Of a DNA stretch of 50,633 bases, positions 14,554-23,778 are shown piece by piece (positions within the stretch are counted from its first letter, which is position 1; the number at the start of each line of letters is the position of its first letter). Source of the stretch: Deltaproteobacteria bacterium (GTDB lineage: Bacteria; Desulfobacterota; Desulfarculia; Adiutricales; Adiutricaceae); the NCBI GenBank assembly GCA_031257535.1, contig JAIROO010000281.1, forward strand, positions 1 through 50,633, written 5' to 3'. Below the pieces are notes generated by a model. It saw nothing but the letters and a program-made list of their open reading frames with translations, had not been told where the DNA came from and did no database searches. The position numbers and the translations under genes were made by a program.

Positions 14554-15987
14554 CTAGCTGACCTTATCGAAGGTCGCGGTAATGGCCGGGGCGTCTCTTT
14601 GCTTAAGATCGCAAGTGGCCGCCCCGCCGCCTTGGCCAGGGACGCAGGCCATGCTCCACTTTTCGTAATTGGTTTTGTCTTTGGGGCAAACTGGGCCATT
14701 TCTTTGCTCAATAACTAACGTCCCTTTATTAAACGTGGCGAAGGCCGTGGTGGAGCAAGTCTGAAAAAATTGGCCCCGTCGGTCGGTTTCGTTGACCGTG
14801 ACCACCGCGTTGCCTTTGGCGTTAAAGCAATATTTGACGATAATGGGCAGCTTAGTGGTCCGACTGGTCAAGCCTTGAGACTTGGACTCCCAGCAGCCTT
14901 CCATAAAGGAATAGTCGTTGTTCTCCTCGGCTTCCTTGGGGATCTCTAAGGGCTTATTTTTGGGGGGCGAAGGGGCTTCTTCGGCCGGGTCTGGTCGCGG
15001 CTCGGGCGGGGCCGGTGGGGGCGCGGGCGGGGCTATCGGCTCCGGGGCTTGGGGTTCCGGAGCTTTTGGCGCCGGGCAAGAGCCCAGTTTGGCGTTTAAA
15101 GCTTGTTTTAACTCTTCTAGCTCCCGCCTTAATCTCTCCTCTTCCACGTCGTTACGGTCAAAGGCGGCCACATCAAAGCTAGGAGGGTTAATAAGGTGGC
15201 CGGCCAGGGTCCGTAAACCCTGGAAAAACAAGAAAAACATCAAGGCCCACAGACAAACGCCCAATAAAAAACCCAAAAAAAGCTTAACTAAGCTAAAACC
15301 AGGGGCCACGGCCACGACGTCGGCTACGGGCGTAATCTCGGCCTCAGACGTCGCCAAGAGGACTTGGTCTTCGTTAAGGGAGGCGGCCCTCTCCGTCTCT
15401 AAAGGGGCCGTCTCTAAAGGCGCGGGCTCTAAAGAGGCCGGCTCTAAAGGGGCCGATTCGGACGACGCTTTTGGCCAGCTAGCTTTTTCGGTCAAAAGGG
15501 CCTCGGTGGGCGAGGGCCTGACTTGGGGGGCTTTGAGCGCGTCGGGATCGACGATGGGAGTCAACCCCCAACCAGCCAAAACCGGGCGGTCCCCCACCAT
15601 ATACAAAAGCCGCTCGGGCGGCTGACTCAAAATCCGCGACAACAACTCGCCGGCGAGCTTCCGATTCCGGGTGGCTGAGGCTAAAAACTTTTTGGCTAGC
15701 TCCTTTAACTCGTCTCGCCTCTCCTCAAAAACCTCCCGGGCGAACCTTTGGTCGTCGGGACTTAAGCTGTCAAAAGGCTGAACTAGCCCGGTTAAGCTGG
15801 AGTACCAATTGATCTGGTTGTGGCCTTGATTTTTGACCGGTTCCGCCAAAAACCGCGCCCGGTCCTCGGTCAACTCGTCGGCGATAAGTTGGGTAAAAAG
15901 GTAATAGCGGGAGATTATCTCCACCCCGTCGTGGGTGTCGACGTGATAACTCAGGATATTGGAAGAATGAATCAGCTGCCGGGGCAT
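14554..15987 (-). CDS. SrfA-like bitopic membrane protein, copy 1
   Basis: Member of the SrfA family found with SrfB and SrfC, here the last gene of the srf locus. Three parts are visible. Residues 1-165 are a cytoplasmic domain (MPRQLIHSSNILSYHVDTHD; INWYSSLTGLVQPF; GDRPVLAGWGL). Next comes a long acidic/Pro-rich linker (165-230) with repeated APLE/SLEPAPLETAPLE units. A membrane segment (233-255, LVKLFLGFLLGVCLWALMFF) leads to a short coiled coil, a Pro-rich stretch, and a C-terminal periplasmic domain (about 355-477) starting DYSFMEGCWESKSQ, with six or more conserved Cys. That domain looks like a small beta-barrel stabilised by disulphides. It lies 29 bp after the active trypsin-like gene. 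Two paralogs are at 31427 and 34626. Biochemical function is unknown. Confidence 0.7.
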   Translation of the reverse strand: MPRQLIHSSNILSYHVDTHDGVEIISRYYLFTQLIADELTEDRARFLAEPVKNQGHNQINWYSSLTGLVQPFDSLSPDDQRFAREVFEERRDELKELAKKFLASATRNRKLAGELLSRILSQPPERLLYMVGDRPVLAGWGLTPIVDPDALKAPQVRPSPTEALLTEKASWPKASSESAPLEPASLEPAPLETAPLETERAASLNEDQVLLATSEAEITPVADVVAVAPGFSLVKLFLGFLLGVCLWALMFFLFFQGLRTLAGHLINPPSFDVAAFDRNDVEEERLRRELEELKQALNAKLGSCPAPKAPEPQAPEPIAPPAPPPAPPEPRPDPAEEAPSPPKNKPLEIPKEAEENNDYSFMEGCWESKSQGLTSRTTKLPIIVKYCFNAKGNAVVTVNETDRRGQFFQTCSTTAFATFNKGTLVIEQRNGPVCPKDKTNYEKWSMACVPGQGGGAATCDLKQRDAPAITATFDKVS

Positions 15988-16016
15988 GGTCGGTCCTTTA
16001 ATCGTAAAGCGGCGGA

Positions 16017-17294
16017 TCAGTCCAGGCTGACGTCGTTTTCCGCGAGAAACGAGAGTAAATCGCTCCCGCCTAAAGCCACGTTAACTTGACGATTAGACTC
16101 GTCGTCGATCCTAATAAAGGTGTTAACGCCTAAAACCTCGCCATTTGGACCAATCAAAGGCCCCCCGCTATTGCCTTGAGAGACCTCGGCGGTGTGGCTA
16201 ATTAAAGGCATCCCGCTTTCCATGGTCTGAACCACGCTAATGACCCCCTCGGCGTAGACCAGCTCGGGGGCGGCGCGGACGTCCCCTTCTAATAAGGCCT
16301 CAAGCTTGGGATCCGTCTTTACTAAGAGCCCCGGATAACCCCAGGCGCTAACCCGCTCGGCCCTTTTGGCTTCTTTGGAGATTTTTAAAGCCTTCGGGGG
16401 GCTTTTGGCCGCGGGCAGCTCAACCTTTAAAACCGCGTAGTCCCGAATAGCCTCGGGCCCACTCATTACAAGAAGTTTAGCCGGCCGCAGCTGGCCTAAA
16501 ATTTTGTTAGTGACGTAAACTTGGCCTTTTTTGATGGCCCCGGCCACCACGTGCCGGTTAGTTAAAACCAGGTCTTTGGCCGCGAAAAAGCCCGTGCCCA
16601 TGGATATGGAGTCGCCTTCGCCTAAAGCCAAGACCATGACCGTGGCCGCCTCAATGTCGTCAAAGGAAATCGAGTCCTTAGGCGAATCCTCGCCCTTGGC
16701 CAAATCCTCGCCTTTGGCCAGGGGTTTAGAGTCTTTTTGGTCTTCGTTGGCCGACCCGGAGTCAGGGTCGTCGTCGGTGGGGCCCAAATCGCTAGACCCC
16801 TTATCTAACCCTGGACCGGGCTTATCGGGCTCGGCCGCTTCTTTGGGCCTAGTCGAAGGCGGGCTAGCCGCGTCGGGCGGGGCGAACCCAGAAGAGCCCG
16901 ACCCTTTAGAACCGTCTAACCCGGGTCTATTTTGGGGGGGCGAGAGAAACCCCGGCCCGCTTAAAGGAGCCGCGCAAACGTCAGTGGCCAAAAGTTCGCG
17001 GTAACGATTTATCTCAACCTTTAAAGTCTCAATGTTGGCCGACTGAAACAGCTCGGGGTTTATTTTAGCCACTTCGGCTTGGTAAGAGGACCGGTCGCGG
17101 AAAAGAAAATATAAAAGCCCCAATAAAAAGACGGCTAAAACCAAACCTAAGATCGCCCCGGCGAGATAAGGGTTTAGGGACCTTAGCGGAACCTTGGCCG
17201 GAGCCTTGGTCGAGGCTGGCGGGGGAGCCGACCCGTGAGGCGGGGCGTTGGAACTTTTGGGGGGTTCACTCATAGATAACTCATTATTAGTCAC
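16017..17294 (-). CDS. Membrane-anchored trypsin-like serine protease, copy 1 (catalytic triad intact)
   Basis: Predicted periplasmic S1-family (trypsin/DegP-like) protease fixed to the inner membrane. Residues 1-45 are a Pro/Ala-rich cytoplasmic tail. A membrane helix follows (about 46-67, PYLAGAILGLVLAVFLLGLL), then a segment AEVAKINPELFQSANIETLK shared with the second copy. A low-complexity Pro/Ser/Asp linker runs to about 210. The protease domain shows His248 (LTNRHVV), Asp285 (RDYAVLKV) and Ser376 (QGNSGGPL). No PDZ domain is present. It is the first gene after a 509-bp gap and may have its own promoter. It immediately precedes a SrfA-like gene, the same order as in the duplicate pair at 32.6-33.6 kb. 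Two near starts (17294, and seven codons on) are possible. Confidence 0.8.
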   Translation of the reverse strand: MTNNELSMSEPPKSSNAPPHGSAPPPASTKAPAKVPLRSLNPYLAGAILGLVLAVFLLGLLYFLFRDRSSYQAEVAKINPELFQSANIETLKVEINRYRELLATDVCAAPLSGPGFLSPPQNRPGLDGSKGSGSSGFAPPDAASPPSTRPKEAAEPDKPGPGLDKGSSDLGPTDDDPDSGSANEDQKDSKPLAKGEDLAKGEDSPKDSISFDDIEAATVMVLALGEGDSISMGTGFFAAKDLVLTNRHVVAGAIKKGQVYVTNKILGQLRPAKLLVMSGPEAIRDYAVLKVELPAAKSPPKALKISKEAKRAERVSAWGYPGLLVKTDPKLEALLEGDVRAAPELVYAEGVISVVQTMESGMPLISHTAEVSQGNSGGPLIGPNGEVLGVNTFIRIDDESNRQVNVALGGSDLLSFLAENDVSLD

Positions 17295-17803
17295 TACTAA
17301 TTAAATGATAAGAATCATAAAATTAATAGTTAAAAAGACTAAACTAAAAGCTGAATAGATAGAAAAAAAGTCTTAAAAATGGCCATAAAGAGCTATAACG
17401 CGCCCGAAAAATGGCCAAAACTAGCCGAGACCAGGTTTACCAAGTCCTCAATAAATATAACACAATAACGGCCAATATAAAACCTTTTTTTGGTTTTCCT
17501 GGCTTAGTTAAGCTTAAGGCGTTAAGGGGCGCGAAAAAAACCCTCAAGAAAAAAAAATCTGGGGCGACCCCTTAAAGTTTTTCGGTCAAATCCAAAAAAT
17601 GGCTTTGGCCAAAAAGGGCCAGAAGACGACGATAACGACGAAGACGACTAGGGTCGGCCGAAAACCTTCTTAAGCGTTAAAAGAACCGACGCCGCAAAAA
17701 CCAATTTTTTGTTAGGCCGTTTATAGACAATAAATAACGGTCTGTATAATATTAAAGCGACTTATTTAGTAAATATAAACCATAAAAATTTCAAAAAGAA
17801 TAT
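17295..17803. other. AT-rich gap inside the srf locus
   Basis: No gene is visible in these 509 bases. Eleven bases before the protease start there is a small dyad, ATGATAAGAATCAT at 17305-17318, which could be a regulator site or part of a promoter for the protease-SrfA pair. A weak CCGTT/AACGG hairpin at about 17719-17742 lies downstream of the FGE-like gene and has no strong T-tract. The gap separates the duplicated protease-SrfA module from the rest of the locus. Confidence 0.45.
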
Positions 17804-19522
17804 TTACGAGTCCCTCAAAGAAGAAAAGAGATCTTCTCTCATTAACTTATCGTTATACTCGTTGTTGATGGCCATGGCCAGGTGCTGGTCCACTATTTCG
17901 TAAAACTGGCGCATTTGCCGATGATAGATGTCCGTTCCTTTAATGTCGTTAAAGACAAAGCGCATCTGATTAATTAAAGTGTCTTGATCAAACTCCGTCG
18001 CGTCGTAAAGAAGGGCCTTATAATAAGTAAATTGGTTGCTAATGGCTAATTCAAATTCATCGACGTCATTTTTTATATCGGCGCGCATATTTTGCATTCT
18101 TTGGGCGAGTTCGTTTAATTCCGCCCGTTGGGCGGCGGGAGCGGATTTAATAGCCTTGGTTATTTCGGCGATATTCTCGTTCATTTTGTCGAACTCACGC
18201 GCGGCCAACCTTCTCCGGCGATCGGTGTTATGGATGCTATAAGCGGTATTGAGCAAGTTTTTGCAATGAGCCCTCACCGCGGCTTCTTTTTCTTTGGCCA
18301 CCGAGACGTTATAACTTTGAAAATCGTTTTTTAAAGAGTTAAAAGTGGCTCTTTCCTCGTCGGAGCTAGCTTTTTCAATCAAACGATTCAATTTTTCCAA
18401 GGGATCAAGGCCCGTCTCCACCTGGCGCGGCCGACCAATTTGCCGCCATTCTTCGGCGATTTGTTTAAACCGGGTCCCCCCCGGGGCGGCCACGGCCGAA
18501 AGAACCAACCGAAAACCTAAGTCATTGGATCTCGTCGGGCCTTCGCGGTAAAAGTGGGCCACCTCCAGCCGTCGACCTGGCAAGATCTCCCCAGCCTCGG
18601 AGCGAAAAGAGCCGCCTTTCCGGATGAAGCCGCCCGTGGCCCCATGGAGACGACTACCTATGGTCATCTTAAAAAGATCAAAGGTCATCTCGGCCACGTT
18701 GCCCACGGTGTCGTAAACGCCCACGGGGTTAGGACGAAAACGGCCGACGCGGGGCCCGGGAGCCGGAGGCGAGGCTCCGTCGATAAAGAGGCCATACTCG
18801 GCTTCTTGGGCCCCATCATGGCGAAAAAGAGGATAAGTTTTAAAGTCCTCCACCGTGACCGCGTGACCGCCGCGAGCCGCGTATTCCCACTCGGCGTCGG
18901 TGGGGAGGCGAATTAGGCCAACGTTACGGGTATCGTCGGGAAAAGACGGCAAATACTCGGGATGATTTTTTAAAAGAAAGGTCATATATTTTTCGGTAAA
19001 AGACAAAGCTTCATACCAAGAGATCCCGGTTTTGGGGAGGGCCGCGTCGGGCTTTAAGGGCCCACAGCCTTCCATAACCGCGGCCCACTGGGCGTTAGTG
19101 ACCTCGTACTTGCCAAACAAAAAGATCTGATCCCCATAAAGCTCGCCAGAGACGGGATTTTTTATGGCGTTTTCGGCGATAGCCCTTTGATCGGGCGGCA
19201 AATCGGCCAAAGAAAGAGCCGAGCCCAAGTGGGCCCTATACTTGCGGTCAAAAAAACCATTGGGGTTGTCGTCGTCCGTGCCCAAAGGCGCGTCGAGGTC
19301 CCCTAGTCGACCTTCAACCCCAAATAAAGAGATGGCCTTAAAAACCATTTTTAAGTCGCAAGGCAGAGGAAAAACAATATCCGCGGGATCGGGCCTAGGG
19401 TTATAGGCGTCGGTGGATTTGGCGGGGCCGCCTTTAGTCGCGAGCTGAGAGCCTAAAGGCGCGGGACTTACGACCATAAAAATCGCGACCGCGGCCAAAG
19501 CCAGAATAAAGTTTTTAAACAT
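17804..19522 (-). CDS. Secreted FGE/SUMF1-like domain protein, probably non-catalytic
   Basis: The ATG at 19522 (MFKNFILALAAVAIFMVVS) is chosen over an upstream start because it begins a signal peptide and GGAGGGA precedes it. Residues about 110-355 form a formylglycine-generating-enzyme-like (FGE-sulfatase) domain: GKYEVTNAQWAAVM, LPTDAEWEYAARGG, VGVYDTVGNVAEM, IRKGGSFRS and NDLGFRLVL. The cysteine pair that catalytic FGE uses near the RxGSW segment is absent. Only two Cys are visible, both early in the protein, so a scaffolding or binding role is more likely. The rest (about 370-573) is predicted long helix/coiled coil. Its start overlaps the ABC permease stop by 8 bp, which ties it to that transporter. 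Confidence 0.7.
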   Translation of the reverse strand: MFKNFILALAAVAIFMVVSPAPLGSQLATKGGPAKSTDAYNPRPDPADIVFPLPCDLKMVFKAISLFGVEGRLGDLDAPLGTDDDNPNGFFDRKYRAHLGSALSLADLPPDQRAIAENAIKNPVSGELYGDQIFLFGKYEVTNAQWAAVMEGCGPLKPDAALPKTGISWYEALSFTEKYMTFLLKNHPEYLPSFPDDTRNVGLIRLPTDAEWEYAARGGHAVTVEDFKTYPLFRHDGAQEAEYGLFIDGASPPAPGPRVGRFRPNPVGVYDTVGNVAEMTFDLFKMTIGSRLHGATGGFIRKGGSFRSEAGEILPGRRLEVAHFYREGPTRSNDLGFRLVLSAVAAPGGTRFKQIAEEWRQIGRPRQVETGLDPLEKLNRLIEKASSDEERATFNSLKNDFQSYNVSVAKEKEAAVRAHCKNLLNTAYSIHNTDRRRRLAAREFDKMNENIAEITKAIKSAPAAQRAELNELAQRMQNMRADIKNDVDEFELAISNQFTYYKALLYDATEFDQDTLINQMRFVFNDIKGTDIYHRQMRQFYEIVDQHLAMAINNEYNDKLMREDLFSSLRDS

Positions 19523-20711
19523 CGCGCATTCCCTCCGAGGGCTCGAGGTCAAGAAGGCTAATCACGGCCGCGCTCGAGGCGGCGAGCATAAAAAGCGAAA
19601 CCAATAGGCCGGCTAAGGCCAACTTTTCGGGGGCCAAATAACACACGCTTTCGCCTAAGCCAAAATTGCCGCCAAAATAAACGTTTAAAAGGTGGCTCAA
19701 ACCTAAAAATAACCCCTCCGCGGCTAAGACCGCTAAGCAGCCGGTTAAAAGGGACTGAAAAACGGTAAAAAGAGTTAAATGAGCCCGACTTAAACCCAAT
19801 AAAGCCAAAACGGCCAAAGAGCGGCGAATCTTGGCCACCTGATCCACGGCCCCGCTAGCCGCCGAGGCGAAAGCCCCGCCGCCGACCACGACCAAAAGAG
19901 CCAAAAAAATGACCGTAAAAGAGTGGTTTAACCGCCTCACCAAGGCGATCTCCTCGGCCCGAGAGACGACTTCGATATCCTTGGCCGCTAAATAGGCCTT
20001 TATCTCCTCGACCCCGTCTAAATTTTTCGCGTATAAGCGAAAACGCGGGTAAACTTTGGGGAGCTCGGGTTTAACCCGGCCTGGCCAATTTAACTCCTCG
20101 ATAGCGAAACCGCTCCGATAGTCCTCGACCATAGTTAAAACTTCTAGCGGGCAAAAAAGAAAATAACCGCCCGCCACCTCCAAAGGCAAGATCCCGGCTA
20201 AGGTGAGTTTTAACTGGACCGTCTCCTCGCGACCGCCGGTTAAGCGACCGACCTGCCCGATCAGCTCCTCTCCGGGGACGACCTTTAATTTATCGGCGAC
20301 GGTACGGGACAAATAGGCCGAAAACTTGGCCGGACCCACGTTTATAGGCGGCGGTGGCTCGGAGGCGGCTATCAAAGGATCGCCTTGGCCCGTGGCCGCT
20401 AAATCGACCCGAACCGGGTCAAGGCCCTCTTTAATTAAGCTTAAGCTGGCCGATAAAGTCCGCGTCTCGGGCACGATAAAGCCCGTGGCCGGGTGAGTTC
20501 TTAGCTCGCGAAAAAAGCTCAAAGGAAAAGTCCCCACCCCTTTGGAGGCGAGCTCTAAATTACGGGGATTTTCCAAAAGCCTTTTCGTTAAAGTCCCGAT
20601 GATCCCGTCCCGGATGCCCAAAAGGGTTAATAAAGGCACTAAAAAAGCCACTAAGGAAAAAACCGAGCAGATGGAAAATAGATAGTCGCGGACGTAACGC
20701 TTAACGGCCAA
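19515..20711 (-). CDS. FtsX/MacB-type ABC permease of the srf locus
   Basis: A 398-residue inner-membrane protein with the MacB/LolC layout. It has one N-terminal membrane helix (about residues 15-33, SVFSLVAFLVPLLTLLG), a periplasmic domain (about 40-260) and three C-terminal helices (about 265-290, 312-335, 362-388). The cytoplasmic KIRRSLAVLALLGLSRAHL stretch is the coupling region seen in FtsX-like permeases. Its partner ATPase lies 172 bp upstream, and the secreted FGE-like gene overlaps its stop. Proteins of this type often pull on or release periplasmic or lipoprotein partners rather than move small solutes. The gap to the ATPase contains a GCCCTTTAGGGC palindrome without a T-tract. 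Confidence 0.75.
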   Translation of the reverse strand: MAVKRYVRDYLFSICSVFSLVAFLVPLLTLLGIRDGIIGTLTKRLLENPRNLELASKGVGTFPLSFFRELRTHPATGFIVPETRTLSASLSLIKEGLDPVRVDLAATGQGDPLIAASEPPPPINVGPAKFSAYLSRTVADKLKVVPGEELIGQVGRLTGGREETVQLKLTLAGILPLEVAGGYFLFCPLEVLTMVEDYRSGFAIEELNWPGRVKPELPKVYPRFRLYAKNLDGVEEIKAYLAAKDIEVVSRAEEIALVRRLNHSFTVIFLALLVVVGGGAFASAASGAVDQVAKIRRSLAVLALLGLSRAHLTLFTVFQSLLTGCLAVLAAEGLFLGLSHLLNVYFGGNFGLGESVCYLAPEKLALAGLLVSLFMLAASSAAVISLLDLEPSEGMRDV

Positions 20712-20883
20712 ATTGAGGGTGGCGAAAAAAATACTCTCCCCCTTTTCTCCTCTTTTTTTTAGGCTTTTAAAGGGTTAACTTAGCGATTTTTGGCCCTTTA
20801 GGGCTCTTAAAAAAAGGACTTACTTACGCTTAACCAAAAGTTTAGGGGGCCTTAAAGGCGACCGAAGAGACCCTTTTGGCTCG

Positions 20884-21684
20884 CTAAGGCGAGCTTTGGG
20901 CCCCCAGTCTTTTTGGCTCGGAGCTAAAGCCCTCTTTAGCCAACGTAAAGTCCAAAGGCCCGACTAAACTCGCGATAACGGGTTGGTCCGGGCCTTGAGT
21001 CCCGCATTCGACTTTATAAATCAAAAACCCCTGATCCTTAATTAAGTCTAGGTTATGGGTCGAGACGATCAAAGCCCGACTATGGCTTAAAGTCAATAAA
21101 AGGTCTAAAGCTTGGCGGGCCGTGGGTGGATCTAACGACGCGGTGGGCTCGTCGGCCAAGATTAAACTCGGCTGGTGGGCTAAAGCTCGAGCGATAGCTA
21201 CGCGCTGCCTTTGGCCGACCGAGAGCTTAGAAGGAATTTTCGCCAAAAGGTCGACGATTTTTAGCTCTTCGGCTAAACGATAAAGGCTCACGAGGGCCTT
21301 TTTTTTGGGGATCTTTTTTAGCTTAGTCGGTAATAAGATATTGTCTTTAACCGACAAAAAAGGCAAAAGCCCCCCGGTCTGGGTCACGTAACCCAACTCT
21401 TCGCGCCTTATTCTTTCCAAGAGCTGGATTTCTTTTTTTTCCCAAGCCCGAAAAAGGTCGACCGCGGAAGGGGATTGGGGCCGCCAGAAAAAACCGCTGG
21501 CTTTATCGGGTTTTAAAATTAAAGCCGCTAAATCCAATAAGGTGCTTTTGCCGCTGCCCGAATCCCCGACCAAAGCCACGCGGCTATTAACCGTAAGCCG
21601 CAAATCTTGGACGTTTAGCTCGTAACCGCGGCCCCCAGGGCGTTTTTTGACGACCTTAGTTAAAGATAAAAGCGACTGACTCAT
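20884..21684 (-). CDS. ABC ATPase, LolD/MacB type, of the srf locus
   Basis: Cytoplasmic ATPase for the permease encoded next (19515-20711). Motifs: Walker A GDSGSGKST (about residues 38-46), Q-loop GYVTQTGGLLPFLSVKDNIL, signature LSVGQRQRV, Walker B LILADEPTASLD, and switch His in IVSTHN. The GGLLPFLSVKDN stretch and the 266-residue length fit the LolD/MacB family. A C-terminal extension of about 30 residues follows the core. It lies 31 bp downstream of the vWA gene on the same strand, so it belongs to the same transcript. It is distinct from the zrg ATPase at 3012. Confidence 0.85.
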   Translation of the reverse strand: MSQSLLSLTKVVKKRPGGRGYELNVQDLRLTVNSRVALVGDSGSGKSTLLDLAALILKPDKASGFFWRPQSPSAVDLFRAWEKKEIQLLERIRREELGYVTQTGGLLPFLSVKDNILLPTKLKKIPKKKALVSLYRLAEELKIVDLLAKIPSKLSVGQRQRVAIARALAHQPSLILADEPTASLDPPTARQALDLLLTLSHSRALIVSTHNLDLIKDQGFLIYKVECGTQGPDQPVIASLVGPLDFTLAKEGFSSEPKRLGAQSSP

Positions 21685-21715
21685 GGCTTAAAAAATTAAG
21701 ATCCCTTTTTTTTAG

Positions 21716-23743
21716 CTAGGGCAGCATGGTCAAAGGCACCCGATAAAGCCAGTCAGAAGGGTCTTGGCCAAATTTGGCCCAGTTTTCTTGGTCTTTGTCG
21801 TAGCCATCGTAGGCGGCCAGCCGAGCTTTGACCCCGCGCACGAAGGAGTCTTGCTCGCCGGGACTCATGTTATACCAATCAGACTCGGTCATATTCATAA
21901 TTTTACTTTTGTATGGTAGGTCGTCTAAAAACTCGCCTAACAAACCCAAATCGCCTAATTTGGTATTGGGTTTTAAGGAAAACTCCGAAGGATCCCGGCT
22001 TATCTGGGCCGAGGCGGCTAAAATGTTTTTGAAAAAATCCTCCGATTGCTCGCTCATGACTTTTTCGGCGTTGTCGACGATGATTTTTAGCTGCCGAGCC
22101 AGAGCGCTTAACTGGTTTTTAGTTAAAAGCACGGCCACGTCCACGGTCCGGATTTGGCGCGGGTCTTGACGATCCAAGTTACCCAAGTCTTTGTCCGAAA
22201 TCCAAGATCGAACGACCCTCGGGGCTTTGGCTTTATTTTTGGTCCCTAAATAATCCAAACGAATGGAGTGGCCCAAAATCGCCCCAATATCGGCCGCTTT
22301 TTGGCGTAAAGAGGAGGAATCGGCCGGGGGGGTTGGCGGCGCGCCCGAGACTTTGGGGTCGTCGAATAGTTCTTTTTCCATATAGTCGATGATGGCTTCG
22401 GCCGCGAAATTAAAATTTTCCGAGCCCCGATCGGCGTTAGGAGCGTCTAAGGAGAGATAAGTCTCGACCTCCCCGCCCGCGAAGGCCAAGATCCGATAGG
22501 CCATCTCCGCCGACCGATGATTGGCGGTTCCGGCGGGGGTGCGGATATGAATGGGCACGATGCGAATATTCTTTTCGCTGGCTTTTTCGTAAATTGTGTC
22601 CGGAGTCGCGGGGATGGAGTTAAAGGAGTCTTCTAACGGCAAAGGCCCGGCGTCGGTTAAAAGCAAAATAATCCGCCCTTGGAAAGGCCCCCAGTCCAAT
22701 TGGTTAATGGCCGTGTTTAAACCGGCTAAAGAGTCCTCGGAAAAAGCGTGGGTCGAGACCTTAGCCTCTCGAACCTGGTCTAAGGCGTCCTCAAACTCGT
22801 CGCGATCCATGGCCGTGCGTAAGGGCGAGATAACCTTAGTCACGTACTCGATGTCCGGGGTGGCGATGTCGCTACTGCGAAAAGCCACCATGCCTAAGGC
22901 GATGTTTTCGCCTTGGCCGGTTTCCACCAAGCCATCGTAAATCCGCCGGCTAAGCTCCCGGCACTCTTCAATATAAGGGCCCATGGAGATGGTCGTGTCA
23001 ATGACGAAAGCGATGGCCGTAGTTGGGCGGTCGGTGGGCGGTTTAGATTTCTGGCCTCCTTGACCGCCTTGTCGCTCCTCGTATTCGGCTTCGCTAACTG
23101 GGTCAATGGCCGGATCAATAGAGCCGACCTCCAAAAGCTTAGCCAACTCAAAGCGCTCGTCGTAGTTAAAAATGGGCAAAAGGTAAAAACGGTCGTAGGG
23201 GACCGCTCCTTCCTCGTCGTCCGGCTCCATGGCCACCACGGGAAAATTGTCGGGCGGAACTTGTCGCTCGTCCCGAAAATCGGCGAAATCTAAGGCCAAA
23301 TCTTCTAAATTGTTAGCGATATTGGGTTTCGAGGCGATATCGATTAAATCTTCTTTGGTTTTAAAAAAAATCAAAGGTTGGCGCCCCGCGCGAGCCGAAA
23401 AAACCAAAACCAAAGCTTGTTTCCAGTCCGAGACCGCCTCCCCTGGCGTCCAAAAACGCGCCGCGCCCCGCGTGTCGGTCCCCACCTGGAGCCAGGGTCT
23501 ACCGTTTTCCAGTTTCCGGTCGTAAACGTATAAAAGGGTAAAAGGGGTTATTTTTTCGCTAGCCTGGCCGCCAGGAGCGGAGTAACGGGCGGCCCCTGGG
23601 TGAGATAAGACTTTTTGGTAAAGAGTCTTTTTACCCGGCATTAAAAGGGGGCCGTCCGCGGCCAAAGAACCAGCGAACATAGCTAAGGCGACCAACGGTA
23701 GTAAAATTAATAGTCCCGCGCGTTTGACGATCGGCCTATTCAT
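21716..23743 (-). CDS. Secreted vWA-domain protein
   Basis: The ATG at 23743 has GGAG well placed before it and starts a signal peptide (MNRPIVKRAGLLILLPLVAL, cleaved near AADGP). The mature protein has an N-terminal region with an SH3-like look (about residues 30-110, VLSHPGAARYSAPGG...RPWLQVG). A von Willebrand factor A domain follows (about 243-460), with MIDAS Asp249 in DTTIS, a later Thr in AFRSS and the conserved LLTDAG. A helical C-terminal region (about 480-675) completes it. vWA domains bind partners through a metal ion, so this is a likely periplasmic adaptor. The arrangement recalls the vWA part of PpkA-like proteins, but no kinase domain is present. It shares a leader hairpin with the next gene upstream. 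Confidence 0.75.
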   Translation of the reverse strand: MNRPIVKRAGLLILLPLVALAMFAGSLAADGPLLMPGKKTLYQKVLSHPGAARYSAPGGQASEKITPFTLLYVYDRKLENGRPWLQVGTDTRGAARFWTPGEAVSDWKQALVLVFSARAGRQPLIFFKTKEDLIDIASKPNIANNLEDLALDFADFRDERQVPPDNFPVVAMEPDDEEGAVPYDRFYLLPIFNYDERFELAKLLEVGSIDPAIDPVSEAEYEERQGGQGGQKSKPPTDRPTTAIAFVIDTTISMGPYIEECRELSRRIYDGLVETGQGENIALGMVAFRSSDIATPDIEYVTKVISPLRTAMDRDEFEDALDQVREAKVSTHAFSEDSLAGLNTAINQLDWGPFQGRIILLLTDAGPLPLEDSFNSIPATPDTIYEKASEKNIRIVPIHIRTPAGTANHRSAEMAYRILAFAGGEVETYLSLDAPNADRGSENFNFAAEAIIDYMEKELFDDPKVSGAPPTPPADSSSLRQKAADIGAILGHSIRLDYLGTKNKAKAPRVVRSWISDKDLGNLDRQDPRQIRTVDVAVLLTKNQLSALARQLKIIVDNAEKVMSEQSEDFFKNILAASAQISRDPSEFSLKPNTKLGDLGLLGEFLDDLPYKSKIMNMTESDWYNMSPGEQDSFVRGVKARLAAYDGYDKDQENWAKFGQDPSDWLYRVPLTMLP

Positions 23744-23764
23744 AAAAGACTCCAAAGGAAACCT

Positions 23765-23778
23765 TCGACTTTAGTCGA
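23765..23778 (-). promoter_or_regulatory. Leader hairpin before the vWA gene (copy of 25162-25176)
   Basis: TCGACT/AGTCGA arms with a two-base loop are followed on the minus strand by AGGT, then a T-rich tract with GGAG and the ATG 22 bases later. The same arrangement occurs before the Pro-rich membrane protein gene. A T-rich run also precedes the hairpin. Confidence 0.5.

Noticed and set aside
14918..15625. Plus-strand 235-codon frame opposite SrfA copy 1
   Set aside because: It is the mirror of the Pro/Ala-rich linker on the other strand. Gly/Ser-rich low complexity and no start site.
16531..17004. Plus-strand 157-codon frame opposite the protease linker
   Set aside because: Shadow of the low-complexity Pro/Ser/Asp linker; the minus-strand protease is clearly the gene.
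20712..20883. Terminator between the srf-locus ATPase and permease genes
   Set aside because: The GCCCTTTAGGGC palindrome there has no T-tract on the minus strand, so read-through is expected.
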